NCBI GenBank assembly: GCA_030685235.1
Contig: MU839101.1
Coordinates: 248,001 to 312,000, forward strand
Direction of reading: 5' to 3'
DNA from: Copromyces sp. CBS 386.78
Taxonomy: Eukaryota; Ascomycota; Sordariomycetes; Sordariales; Sordariaceae
Length of the DNA: 64,000 nucleotides
Part shown: positions 24,301-37,873 of the stretch, piece by piece
Numbering within the stretch: position 1 is the first letter of the stretch
Layout of the letters: each line of letters opens with the position of its first letter
Made by a program: the position numbers and the translations under genes
Notes under the pieces: model-generated
The model's database searches: none
Told to the model about the DNA's origin: nothing
The model's input: only the letters and a program-made list of their open reading frames with translations

Positions 24301-27300
24301 CCCAGGCGTGTGAGATACCTATACCATCTCAAGTGTCAATGAGCTGATTCTACCTGGTCATTTTCGGGTCTCACAAAAATCTGTGAGTGGGGGGCTCATT
24401 ATAGTCGCCATTTTCCGACGCCAGCAAATTTTGGCTGCGCCCAATATATCTGTCAGCCGTTTAAACTCCGTCATAGGACTGTTCCTCGGTTCTTGGGTCA
24501 GAGCGATGACGGAACAGCAGAGCATGACTAGCTTGTTGGAGTGCAATTCATTCACTGCCGTGTAAATAGCAGACATGAACGATGGCTAACCCAGCCTCGA
24601 GGTAGGTACACCTCTTCGCAATTGCCTTGCGGATATTGAAGGCCCCGAAGGATAAAATTAACCGAACCACCTGGCAACTCTGTGTGATCCCCTATCCCAA
24701 GTCCGACGCGGTACATACATTCAGCACGTCCACTGCACGTGAGGTTAGGTTAGTACTGCATGGCGCCGATCAAGACGTCTTTCACCTCCCCAAATCGGCA
24801 CAAGTCGATGCGACTTGTCAACTGCATCCCAAGCATGGTGATCCCAGCCTTTTCCTGACTTCTACACCTTCTGCCGGGCTTCCATGCGGGTGACCTTGGG
24901 TGAGCGAACCAGAAAGATGCCCCCATTTTATCGGCCGACGCCGAAATCTGTGGTGGTGGTGAAGCCGGATCAACGTGGCATGGATTGGCGGACTGCTGAA
25001 GCAAGCGTGGGTGAGAGATAGCGGAGATGATGATGTGTTATGCGGCGGGCAAAAGCAGCAACTGACATCACTAGCATCAGACAACCACTTCAACACTGAC
25101 CGCAAAGAGTCAAAAAGACCTGTATCAACAAGACAACGTCGATACTTTTGTGGTGGTGCAAGTTTTGCTGGGTCAGGTTTGTACTCGAAAGCATTGCATT
25201 ACGTAGCAACGGTTGTACGATTGACATACAACACAGGTGCAAAGGAAAAGAAAGGGAAGATAAAATGCCTTATCAAACGGACACGATGTGACGTCCAGAT
25301 GCTTCCTCCAGGGGCAACTCGCCCACGTTTTCTTCGAAAAGAAAATACGCGCGCCTCCCACGTTGAAGCGCGGCCCAAAGCCTGCAGTGGAACTCGGAGG
25401 AAAGGAAAAAGAAACATTATCAGAGGGTTCCATTCGCAGATGCAATTTGAACCCTCGCAATGCAACTCTTTCAACGCTTCCCCTTTCATTTCCGAGCAGC
25501 GCAGAATCGTCGGTACAGTTTCAACTTCCAGCGGTGGACATCCTTCCACAGGGATACCCTCCTGTCAAGGTTTTCATGGGCAAGCTCGCAAGGTCTGGCC
25601 TTCTCGTGAAAGACTCCTCCTGGAAGATGATCTCGGCAGTGCCCGTGAGATGTGAACTCTTTGTGAGTCCTTCAAAACCCTTTCGCAACTCTGGCCAAGA
25701 AATACATTTTAAGTTCGGATCATGCTCGGAAAGGAGGATACATACCGAAATACCTCAATCACGCCGGAGAGGGTTTTGATTTGCTATACCATTGACTCTC
25801 CACTCCGTGAGCCCGTGTGAGCGCGGTCTTTTCAGGTACTGTACCGGGGCCGATATGTACACTACCTCGGGCCCCGGCGACCCGTGGATCCCGGAGGCAG
25901 TGGAGACAGATCGAGAAAGGGATTCAGGCAGATCTGTGGAAATCGAAAATCCAGTTCATCGTTGCAGTTCTAGGACGGCAAGGACGGCGGGACGCTCCCC
26001 TACGAAAACTCTAAAAAGCCATTGTTGAAAAAACTTGAAGCCATTATGTCATCATACTGTGTACAAAGGCCTGACAGGGAGCAAAGTGGATGACAAAAGA
26101 CAAAATCTCTTCAGTGCGGTTTGCGGGAAAATTGAGAGCGATTGCCACTCCACAGTCCACTGCACACTTCAAATCATTCCACCTTGGGTCCCCATCCTTC
26201 CCTTTGCTGACCTTTAGGTGCTGACGTGCATATATTGATGGAGGTGTTCGTTCCTTCCCACCATCTGCTGAGGAGACTGAACCGAAAAGCCTGCGGCGCC
26301 ACAAGGGGGTTTGCAACTGAGGTTCCTTGATTCGTCGCCCCTCCCGCGTGTTAGCCACAGTCAAGCCTCTGACGACAGTTTTACCGTACCTGTCCTGCTT
26401 GTGTGGTCGTGATGGTATGTAGAGAAACCCCAAAAGATGCTTGTCGATACTTTCCACCTTGCTGGATCATCATATTCCTGAAGAGCCTTGCTGCGGCTCG
26501 CCTATCAGTCGCTACTTTTGTTGCAAGTTGCAACTGAACGACCCTGCGCGCCTGGCCTCCTCGGTCGCTGGAAAACCCGTAAACGCTCAGCGCGCCTCAC
26601 AACTTTCCGTCCAGCCTTCTTGACTACTTGGCCATGGGACTTTGAGTTTCGCGACATGAGTTGAACGGCTGGTCTAGCCCTTCATGGTAAAAAGCTCCGT
26701 TCCAGGACTCTTCAGGCGAATACCACGGCACGGCATTGCGTGCTGGCACCATGTAACTGTGTGGGGGTCTTCTTTCTTTTTGTGCCCTAATCTTTGAGGT
26801 AACCGCTCGGGAAAATCGGTCGAATGATGGGCCAGAGGGGGTCTTTCGAGAAAGCCAGAGAGGTCGCATGTCTGAGAAGACGGCGGTTGAAGCTCTCATG
26901 AGATGTTGACTGGTGTCGCGCCTCGTGGCTGGCACAGGATCCTGGACAGGTTGGGGTTCATTCTCTCGAAAGTGATTTTGGAAAACCGTGATGATGATGC
27001 ATCTTACCCGGCAGTTTCTGCGTCTTACACCGCTAAAGTGCTACCTATGCCATAGATATATAACACGCCGCGAGCTAGACAGCTATATTTGCTGTTTAAT
27101 ATCGTTGGATACCCGAGCCTTTTAACCAGGTCCACCCAAGTAAGCTCTTCGCCGTTCTTTCTTTCACATGTCAGACTTGCTTGAGTGTGAAAGTGCGGTT
27201 GTGATGGTCGGCGACCAGTAAATTGCGCCATCACACATTTGACAGAGAAGCTTGCGGTTGATGCGGGGAAATTGAGCCCATGTCCTGCTTTTTTCTCTTT

Positions 27301-30300
27301 TCTTTTCCTCTCCGCGTTGTTTCAACACCAGGACAACCGGCTCGGCATCTGGATACCGTGTGCAGTGAGGAGAATGAACCGCGTGCTCTCTGCAAAAGTT
27401 CTTTCCAGTCATTCATCTTCATTCAACACTTTTTTTCTTTCCTTTTCCCTACGCCCGAGTCATTCTCCTACATGAAATGAGGGTAATAGTTTTGTTGGTC
27501 GTCGTGGAGGCTGGCGGCGGGTCTTGATAGTTTTTATCGCGTGAAATTTGATGCTTCTGTTTTCTTCAATGTCAGCCGTCGATGGTCATCTCTTTGGAGG
27601 TTATCCGAACCGTCTTGTCCGTCGATGGCCACGTTCTGGAACGCTGCGATGCTCATCACTCCATGCTCATCACTGGAGTTTGGCATGATTAAGTGTCCTG
27701 TGATGCTTCAACAAAAGCTAGTTCAAATTGGGCTTCCTGCAGTGACCTGCAGGACACCATCCACTAGCCAAATCTGGACCTAGCTGAATTCATATATTTT
27801 GGTCCTCGTCGGTGGATCCAATAATTGATAGTGCGGCAGGTACAAAGGTACATCCCCTGACACCCCTCCCAGGGCATGTTGTCACCTCACCGCGTCGTCG
27901 GTGTCCCAACCTCATTTTCACTCCCAGGTCTCTCGCCCACCTCCCGTTCCGAAGACTCCCGCACTCCGTAGCCAAGATAGACCTGTGGCTTGGCTGTCGG
28001 CCATTTCTCGGAGCGCCCCTTAGAGGTAACTTGGCTCACTGATGTGGCTGTGGCTCGGGATGCCCGTGGCCGTGACCTCACTCCCGAGACAGCGGACATC
28101 ATCGTCCGCCCGGTTTTTGCCTAGTGGTTCACTTTCAGCTGGCGTTTGGCTCCTTGAATTTCAGCAAAAGAAGGTATCATAGCAGATGGAGAGGCTATCT
28201 GCTACCAGGCGAGTCCTCCCCTGGGACGTAGTGATACAGCGTTTAGATACGATGGTTTGAACATGTTGGTTATCGACACTGTCGATTTCCAGGCAGAAGA
28301 CATTGGGCGTTATCGCCATCCTCCCGCCACCCGAATGTTATCATCTCTCCGTTCATAAGATACCATGCGTCACAGACTTGAAGCTTCCAAATATCGAATC
28401 CGAAGCCCACCATTCTCAAGGGGTGTTTTTAGATTGATAGTATCAGCTGGACTTCGGAGCCCGCCGCATCCAGATTCAATAGGTTTCGGCCGCCCATTGG
28501 CTTGTTCCCACTTGGATTGATCGCGATGGCACGTTGCAATCCTGGACAGCAGCACGCGAGCCTTGCTGATTCGTCCAGCCCAGGACTCGGTCGACGGGAT
28601 TCCAGTTCACACCTCGAACGCCTGGGCAACCCGGAGACTTCCTACACTAGACCACGCGGGCTCCGCTCTTGTCATATAGTCTCCCCGGAATCGGATCTCC
28701 TCACCTTGTCACCGAGGCTGTTTTTGGGCGTCCCGGCATTGAATTCTGCTCGGGGTGAGTAGCGAAATCGGCCTGGGCAACCGGGATGTCATGATATGTT
28801 GTTTTTTGCTCTCGTTGCCGTAGCTTTTTTCCGATATCCGATTACACTCTGACTGACGGCGAAGTGGATTTCTGAAAGACTGGAGCTCTCCACAGATCAT
28901 CTACAGTACGGTTGAGATCACGGGGGCTGTACGGGTACTGATACCACCACCTTTTTTCCTCCACAGCTGTGTCGTTAGCTCTGCTGCAGTGCTTGCAGAG
29001 AGGGCGCTTCCGGATCGTGATCGACAGAGATGACAGCTCTACGAGATACCAGATACACTCGTCCGAGTTGCTATCCTCACCCTCACTCGCGAACATACGT
29101 TCTCACCACCTCCCGACTCTCCGTCTTGGTACCAACCACTGTCAACAGCTGACAGGACGGAGACAAATCTCACTGCGGGGGAGGCACAGCTCCTCTCCGC
29201 TCCCGAAGGATCGCCACTCTCAATCTCAGGGTTGGTTTTTCTCACTGTGTTCGAGGCTTTCTGCCTGGAGAGGATGCTCCTCTCTCTGCTTGACCACCAG
29301 GTTCTGGAACTTTGTGAACAACTGCGTCGTGTTTTACTTCTTCAGAATCCACACTAATGACTCCATCTCAGTGCTACATGTCCTGATTCCATACAACCGC
29401 CCTGTGTTGCAGTGTACATACAGATATGGGTATGAGTTGCGGATGCGAGCAGTGCCTGACACTCAGCGGATCTGGCACCATGAGATCTGACTCGTTGCCT
29501 CGACTATTCGTCTTTTGACAAAGGGCCCCTTTTCTTTGGACGTCTGGTCCTACGGTTTGATGTATTGTGCTTTGAGCTGTTGCGTTGAGCTCGTGCGATA
29601 AGTTTGTATCAGATTTTGTAACCGCTTCATGATAGCTGGCGCTTAGTGGACGTTTCCATGTACTTTCAACTCTTTGTTTGTTTGTAAGACTGAAAATTTG
29701 CTGATCTTAGCTTTCAGATACACGGAACTGCTCAACAAGCAGGAAACCCCCGTCGTTTTGCGAGATTCGGTCGAAAAGGGGTCATCTTGGCATCTACATT
29801 TGCCGGTCAAACACCGAAACCGAACAAACAGTCAAGCTCTCTGGCCTGGCTCTAAATTTCCCAACACACGGGGCTGGGAACTTCGCTGGCTGTAGCCCAG
29901 ACTCTTGCCCCGGGGAGGTTTTTCGAACTACCGCCAGGACGATGAAACCCGCTGCACGAGTATTTACGCGGGGGCTAGTCGGAGTGACATCGCTCTTGCT
30001 TATGGTGGTCGCCGGTCGATTGGAGAATGCGCGGCGCTAGTAGAGCGATGAAGTTTTGTTCACGCGACATGTGTGTGCTGTGTGTCAGTCAGTTGTCGTT
30101 GTGCCAACTGTCGAGCCCGCCTGTGTTCCTCGCCGGTCATCGTTGGGGTTTGGAGATTCCTTCGGGCTACCTTAGCCTGCTGGACACGCTGTCAGGGACC
30201 ATGGTGTTCTCAAGGGCGTAGTCTCCGTTCGTAGTAGGAGATTCCGACAACAGTTCAGCCATCCGCGACCGATGATCGCCGACTTAGGTAATACTTTTCC

Positions 30301-32139
30301 GGATTTCCCTTGGTTCTCCTGGTTACGTGTCGGCATTGGCAGGACTGACCCAGCAAACATGGCCAGCTGTTCAGTTTCCAAGCCCATGTGGAAAAAGAAA
30401 CTTCAAACAGAGTCGTTGGATGGCGGTGTGTCTGCGTCAAAGCCCGTCCTGCCCTGTCCTGCCCGTCCTGCCGGCTGACCGGCGGCGTTGCATCCGTCCA
30501 ACCTCGCTGCCGGCTGCATTACGAGATTGAACGGCGCAACGGCTCCCGAGCGGGAGGCTGGGTGTCCGTCCAGGACGGAGACCGAACATGTAATCTAAGT
30601 AGAGGTGCAAGTGTCGCTTGCCCTGCAGAAGTCGGACTTGATGTTTAAGCCCGCCTCCAAGTACTACCTCCGAGCGTCTCGTGAAGGACCCTGATAATAG
30701 CAACTAATAAGTGTGAATATGTCAGGTAGGGCTTCTAATGGTGTGCCCAGGGTCCAATGATTCTGAGGGATTGAGTTGAGTGTTCAACTAGGTGGAAAAC
30801 TAAAGGTCATCGTCAACGATGGGGTGGGACAAGGACTTGCAATACCGTGTTGATAATTCAGTGACTGATATCTCTGGCCAGCCATTGAGCGGTGAGATAT
30901 AGACGAACTTGATAAACTGGAGATGGAAATTCAGGCACAAATTTGAGAGTGTCGTGCAGTTCGGGCCCTCCGCAATGGGATGGCTTGACGATTTGGACGA
31001 GCGTTGCGACCCCGAATTGCCTGGGGCGAACAAATATACGAACAAGTAAAAGCCTGTGACTAGGATTTGAGTGGAATACCTTTCAACCGAGTCTGGGATT
31101 CTCCGTATACGTGCTCATCAACTTGTTTTCCCATCCTACCGGCCGCTTCACAAGTTCCTAGTCAAGCTGTCACCACAAACTTCAAGGGGTGTTAGAAGAG
31201 TTTTCAGAATTACCTGGTACACATGCTCGTATCTGGCACAGAAGCCACAAACAATGACAACAAGTAGCAAGGACCGAAACACAAGCAGCGGCGACTCAGA
31301 CCGTTGGGTCCTGCCTTCCCCAGATGACGGTATGCAGCCATTAATCTGTGATTTTTGTGCATTTCCATCCTTCAAACATGGCTTAATATGTTCTCACAAG
31401 CTTCGAGATGCTAAATGGCCTCTTGCCATCATGTATTGAAGAGACACTGAGAAGCAACTGTTGAATCTATGATCGGAAGCAGTCTCTAGTAATCACACCT
31501 TCACTGGAAGTTAGCATGTATGTCCTCATGACCTCCCTCAAGGATCTCGGCAGTCCGTCCAACTCCAAGTAAGTGACAACCCGTGGCCACATACCCCGTT
31601 TATCTAGAGTTTCAAAGTCATCCATATTCGAACGCCCGGACCTGGCATGCGTCTGAAGCGTTTCTTCCCGATCCCCCCCAAAAATAAACAATCGCGGTCA
31701 CTAGTACTAGCAGTTGAAGGGCTCTGCCGTTCAACTTCTGGCGTTTCAATCACTTCAAAATGCTTTCATCTCTTGACGTGAGCAAGCTCGGAGCGCATTG
31801 GTATCTGAATACATGGCCCCGACCTCTAGTCGAGACTATCGGTCATGTCAAATCTTGCGTATGTTCAACCCCTATTATTGGCAAGAGACCAAAAAGGTCC
31901 AAGATATAAAACCGAGTTCGCACGATAATGATGTCTATATTTCCCAGTGGGTATCCCTGAATGCACGTAACGTACCAAGCAAATAAACAGCAACAGCCAA
32001 TGTTCTGTGTCGCTGGTTTATCCATCCCATCAAGTCCCATCCCTTTCTTCTCTCCCCACTAACAATCGCTTCGATTCGCTTCCTCGTCCCAATGACAACC
32101 ACCTTCACCCCATCCGCTTCGTTATCTTCATCATCAAAA
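21374..32139. other. Large gene-poor region upstream of the Zn2Cys6 regulator
   Basis: 10.8 kb in which I find no open frame with a recognisable domain, no tRNA/rRNA and no LTR. Base composition looks ordinary (not RIP-type AT-rich), so it is not a decayed repeat. The longest frames (22432-21905 -, 25655-24975 +, 29490-28969 +) look random. It may hold long 5' leader exons, regulatory DNA or noncoding transcripts of the regulator to its left; the kinesin gene on its right ends here with its 3' side. Confidence 0.5.
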
Positions 32140-35100
32140 TCAACTCAACCTCAACTGACTAACCCTCGCCCCCGACCTCCTCGCCCCCGAGCCCGAGCCC
32201 GGACTCGGACTAACCGCCCTACTACCCCTTGCACTCCCCGCCCTACTCCCTCCCCTACTCCCCGTTACACTTTGGCTGGGACTAGTCATCATGTAGCTCT
32301 GATCAATCTTCCAAATCCAATCCATCTTATCCTTCTCGCTCCTCGCCGCAAACAGCCACGTGTTGTCCGTCCCGTAGATGGCGAACACGCCTGCCTGTAG
32401 CCGCTCGCTCAGCCGGTGGAGACCACCACCTTGTTGTTGAGGCGGTGAGGGTCCGTTGGTGGCAAGCGTGCCTGTAGATGACGCCGGGGAACTGGTGCTG
32501 CTGCGAAGGGAAATGGCTGATGTTCTCCCGCCGCCGCCGCCACCGCTTGCTAGCCTGCCGTTGCTGCTCCTCGCTATGGAAGCCATCGGGTTGGGCGAAG
32601 GGAGGGGGCTGAATGTGGGCCATAGAGAGGAGATGAGGAGGGAGGAGGGTGAGCGGCGTTGTTGCGACTGGGGTGTGGGTGTGCTGATGTTGCTGTTGGA
32701 TGTCCTGCCTCCTCCTGAGCCACTCATAATGGTGTCTGGGAGTCCACTTGAGCGACCGTTAGTAGCTCCCCTGTGATTGTCCATGTTAACTCCGTTCAGA
32801 TTGTCTAGTGACCGGTAATCATCATCAGATCCGGGCCCGCCGCCATAGTCTTCGTTCAGCAAGCCTAGGATCCCCGGTTGGCTGTCCACGCGCGAGTTCC
32901 TCAGACTGACGATGCCGACCTCCTCTCCATCTGGGACGCTGTGAATGTGGAGATACGGCCTCCTCAGTTCGACGAACCGTTTGTTCCACTTGGTCGCATC
33001 GCTATTGGGGACGAGAAGGTAGCCACCCTTAAGAACGGTGGGGTTCTTGGGCACACGGATCACGGAGGCCACGAACTCCAGGGTCGAATTTTGATCAGAA
33101 GTGGAGTCCGCGTAGCCATCAGTGGGCGGATCGGTGTTAGCAGGACTGAGGATCTTGACTGTTGGGTCTGGGTAGCGTTGCCAAAACTTGAGGCAACGGT
33201 TCAGAAGGTAGGTTTGGGCGTCCGTATACTCCGAAGGGGGTTTGGCTGGGTCGGTGGCGTCTGGGATGGGTTGAATATGTTCTGTATCATTTGATTGTTC
33301 CTCCTCCTCTGGAGACAATCCTCCCTCGGACGTCGGCACCTCAGACTCCTCTGGCGGGTCATCTTTCAGTAGCTCAGCAATGGAGTCCGTCTCACTACTG
33401 GTTTTAGGTGGTGGCAGATCAGAATCGTCCTCTGCATCATTCACCCAATTCGACAAGTCATTCGGATCGCCAAGCCCGAGCTTTCTCAAGCACCCTTGCA
33501 CCGCCGTAAGCTCCGTCATCATCCTCTTCTTCTTCTGCGCACTGATGTAGTCTGCCACAAGTGACACGCCTCTCGGCGCCCAGGTCCCAAGGTTTTCTTC
33601 GCCTTTGACATAGTCATGCTGGCTACTCATCCGCCATAGGTCGCCGACGCGTTTGATGGGCGCCGGGCGCATCTGTACCGTGAAGATACCTGTGGACGAA
33701 TGGACGATGCGGATATTCTGCCAGAGCGAGGAGAACATGGACGTCTGGCGAACGAAGTTGCGAGACACGATCTGGACGGCGACTGGAAGAGACATCTTGA
33801 TCGGCTCGGCGAGCTTCTCTGAATCGATCTCCCAGGAGACAGTCATTTGCACGCGGTACTTTTCTGACGTAACACGGTCGAGCAACAACGAGTTATGAAG
33901 ACTAGAGTCCCACTGTCCGATCAGAGTAACACTCCGCGTCCCATTAGCGTTCACCCGGAAAGTAGGCTCAGATACAAGTCGAAGGGGCAGAGGAGGGCTA
34001 GCCGAGCCCATGTCGGGGGTTTTGCCTGCGCTATCCAAGAGAGCAATCTTGCCGAGGCGCAATGATTTCGCATCGTTCCATGGTAAAGCATCACCCGAGC
34101 TATGAGTGACGGTGATGGCGACCCGTCTTTGCAACCCTTGATGAAGTTGAAACGTGCCGTTGTCAAGTTCGCTTGTCTGCGTAACTTCGACGGGCACATA
34201 ATCGCCCTCCTCGTTCAGCTCCAGTATCTGTACCCGCACGAGCAAGTCATGCTTCTCCTCAGTGTAGAAGTGGGTTTCATTGATTCTTGCACCCTTGGGC
34301 TTGCTTTGGGACGTCGGTACCGCATCGCGCATATCATCCCAGCTGAGTAGCTTGTCAAGATGCATCGCTGAAACCTTGGCGAAAATAGCCACTCTCAATG
34401 ACGTGTCTTGAGACGCAAACAGCGGAATGCTCATGCTATGAACACTTTCGAACCGAATGGGCCCCTCGTCAAAGTCCCTGATCATCTGGGTGGTGGTAAT
34501 ACCCTCCTCCTCAGAAATGCCAGGGATGAAAAGCTGAGCGTGCACCTCTGTGCCTTCGCGTTCAGCGAACCCGATCATCTCGTGCATCACCACGTTAAAC
34601 TTGAGCGTATTTGTCGGCGCCCTCGCACTGGAAGGTTCTAACGCCAGCTTGATCATGCCAATAGCGTGCGATGTGTGCGGAGATGTCACGTCGAGAGTGA
34701 AGTCCTGTACCCGGCTCTCAAAGACGGTCTTCAGCGGCACATCGGCTTCGCCCACTAGTGTGTATTGCGGCATACATGTCTCCACGAAGGGGTTATCGAG
34801 GCTCAAGTGTTGTGCGTATTCGGGTTGATCCAGATACTGGAACATCTGGCGCATCTGCCTCACCCGATCGTGGAGCTTCTCTATGCTCCAAAGGTGGACG
34901 ACACTGTGCTTGTAGTCAACGACGCGGATGCCGACGCACGGTTTCGGTGCCGTTTCGAGAGCGATATCGTCTCCTTCACCAGTCAGCCCATTAAGCACCA
35001 TGTCGTAAGATGAGCAAAGAAGATGGCCGACGTCTACGATCGTGAACTGGAAGACGACGCTCTCATTAAGCTCATGACTCATGACTTGTGCCTCCTTGAG

Positions 35101-37873
35101 AGTGGCAGCATGTTGCAAGACCGCCTCGGCCATGAGGACGTAGCGTCGACTCCTCCATTTCTTAACCACCGCCTTCGCACGCTCAATCTCGTCTGCAGAG
35201 AGCTTCGGGTTGGCCTTCGGCCGCTTGAGCGGATCCAACTTCTCGATCTTCTCTTCGAACTGGCGCTTTTGTACCTCCAGCTGTTTCTGCATGTCGACCT
35301 TGAGCTGCATCAGCGTTTCTTCCATCTTGGCTTTCTCCTTCTTGATCTCCTCCACCTCCACGTTCGCTCCCTCAGCTGTCTTCAGCTGATCCTTGTACTC
35401 CTCCTTCTGCTTGTCGAGTTGGCTCTGCATCACGTCTCGAATCTGGCCCAGCTTCTCCTCCGTCTCTCCGTGCTTGGGCGTGGATGGCATGGTAAGGGCG
35501 GTGTCCAGAGAGAGGTTGTCTAGAGTGCCGGTGGACATGTATTTCTCCCTTATCGGATACGATGCCATGGACTCCATATCTTCATCCCCTTCCCGAACAT
35601 TCACTCTTTCAGCTCGTGCTCGTTGGACATCCTCAAAAAGCGCATTCAATTCTTCGTCTGTCAGTTTGGCAAAGTTTTGATCTGTTCCAAGGATGGCCCC
35701 TGCCGCTTCCCTTCGCGCAAAGGACCAATCTGCTTCTTTTGTGTTTCGTGAAAACGGCGCGGGTGAGTCTGGACGGCTGCTGTTGTCGCCTTCAGACACT
35801 GCTGTACTAAGGCTTCGGTGGTGGTTGTGGCTGGGACTGAGGGCTGGTGATTTCTCCAATGCCTGCAATTGATTTGTTGTGACGGATTGTCTCAGTAGAC
35901 TTTGTTGCTCGGCGCGCTCTGCTCGTTCCGCTTTCGCTTCGAGGGGATGGTTGAATCTAAAAATGTGAAAGTCGCCCAGTATAATGCGATATCCGGAGTG
36001 TAGTCGAGTTGGCTCCGTCACTCGTTTGCCGTTCACCATGACAGCCGCGCCCTCCTTTGGGACGACAGTCACTGTTCCATCAGCCGCATTCTCAAAGACG
36101 CAGTGTTCGTGGAGGATCCTCGACCCGTTGAGGCGAATGTTTGCTTGGTGCTCCGCGTTCGATTCGACGTTGCCGACACTGGTTGAGCCTGGTTTGAGGT
36201 TATACACCAAGCACTCTGCTAATAGCGGGTCGTCCGAAAGGTTGACCAAATGGGGCATCTTCTTGGGGGTCGACATGCCGATGAAGCCCTTTTCGATGCT
36301 AATGCCCAGTTCTTCCAGCGCAGCTTCACGTTCCTTGTGGATTTCTTCGGTTTTCTGCAGCTTCTGCTCCCAGGTCTGGTTCAGATCCTGCAGAAGCTTC
36401 TCGGACTGATTCAGCTGCTCTGCAATCTCGGCCTTGGAGACCTTCTTGACGGTGCCGTCCGGTGTTGTGATGCTGACAATCTGCTTCTCCAATGGCGTTC
36501 CCTCTGCGTAAACTTCCTCTCCCGGTACAGGAGCGCCACCAATGCCGCCACCACCGCCGCCCAGTTTGCTCCTCAGTTGAGCCAATTCTTCCTTTAGCTC
36601 GCGGATCATGCGGGCATTGGCGTCCTCGTTGACAACAGCGTGGTTCTTGATTCTCTTGGCCGAATCGGCATAACGGAGCGTACTAAGCGTCTCGTCGTAA
36701 TTGATATCGGCTGGACTGATGGCTGCTATCATCGCCGTCATACTGTTACCGCCTAACGAATCTTTCAACAACCAGGTGAGGACACTGTCTCGATATGGCA
36801 CTTGGCCGGCCGCGCCTCCTTTCTTCTTTTTCCCAGTGGAGAGGTCTGCCAGAGCGGCGATAACGCGCCCTAACGTCGACAGAGACCGGTTGATTTCGGC
36901 GCCTTCCTTGAGGCGGGCGCCGGTGGCTCCAGTAGACGTTGCTCTTTCCGAGCCTGCCAAATCCACCAGACTGATCTTGGCTGCCTTTTCCATTTCCATT
37001 TTCGTCTCGGGATCGAATCGTTTTTGGGTCAACATTAGGGTAAAGACAGCGTGACTTCGACTGGAAGTTTCGTTCATGTTGGTTGCCGCGACTGTTCTCG
37101 CCTTGTTTCCTTCGTCCATCAAGTGTTCGATCTCCTGGAAACTCCCCACAACAAGCTTGGCCAAGTCTTCGACGTAGGGACCCGTTGACGGATGTTCTCG
37201 GACCTTGAGATTGCCCTTGTTCGCCGGGTTGAGTAGGTCGCGTACACGTTCGTTGTAAATTTCGAGATAGGAGACTTCCACCGTACAGCGCAGGTTCTTG
37301 TCTTGTTGCATCTCATTTATCCTCTTGAACATGTCCTGGCAAATCATGGGGATGATGCCGGCATCCTTGCCATATCCCATCATCGAGTAGGACTTGCCGG
37401 AACCGGTCTGGCCGTAGGCAAAGATACAATTGTTGTAACCCTGAAAGGCATTGTCGAGCAGCGGTTGGCCCAGGTCCTCGTGTAGTTGGTCTTGCCCGGC
37501 GTAGTTGGGCGCATTCTTGTCGAAGGACCAGTATGACCTGTCGAAAGCAAAAACCTTTTGGCCTTGGTCTTTACCACCTTTCGCTACAGCATCCGGCGGA
37601 GGGGTAAGAACCGTCTGGTTGCCCTTCATCTCGACGATACATTTTGCGCCGCGGTCGTGTTCTGGAATCGGGTAGTCGCATCATCAGTGTCTGTCTGCAT
37701 GACGTAGGGACGAACGCGTTCCATGGGTTTGCCTTCTTTGAAGGTCTTGCTCCTCAGCACCGGCAATAGAGCTTCTGCGTATATAAACACTCACCTCTTC
37801 CGTTGAAGGGACGACATCTGACCACAACCTTGATGTTTCCTCCACCCCCCATGGGGGCGCCGCCTGGAGCCAT
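32140..37873 (-). CDS. Kinesin-3 motor (UNC-104/KIF1 type; fungal Kin3/UncA/NKIN2 relative)
   Basis: Exon 1 37873-37795 and exon 2 37661-32140; intron 37794-37662 (GTGAGT...CCAG); 1866 residues. The motor head is N-terminal: NIKVVVRCRPFNGRE from the first exon, P-loop GQTGSGKS (residues 110-117), switch I NETSSRSH, switch II DLAGSE. An FHA domain (about 515-630; HCVF, VMVNGKRV, GYRIILGDFHIFRF) follows a coiled-coil neck (EQLNQSEKLLQDLNQTWEQK). Further coils contain KEEYKDQLKTAEGANVEVEE. A long KIF1B/DUF3694-type middle and a C-terminal PH domain come next (GGYLLVPNSDATKWNKRFVE ... WLFAARSEKDKMDWIWKI). In fungi this class moves early endosomes toward microtubule plus ends, with the PH domain binding membrane lipid. 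The 26-codon first exon is needed for the first motor strand; without it the head is broken. Confidence 0.95.

Noticed and set aside
24975..25779. Overlapping plus-strand frames of 163-226 codons
   Set aside because: No domain, low-quality composition, no consistent spliced model; left as part of the gene-poor region.
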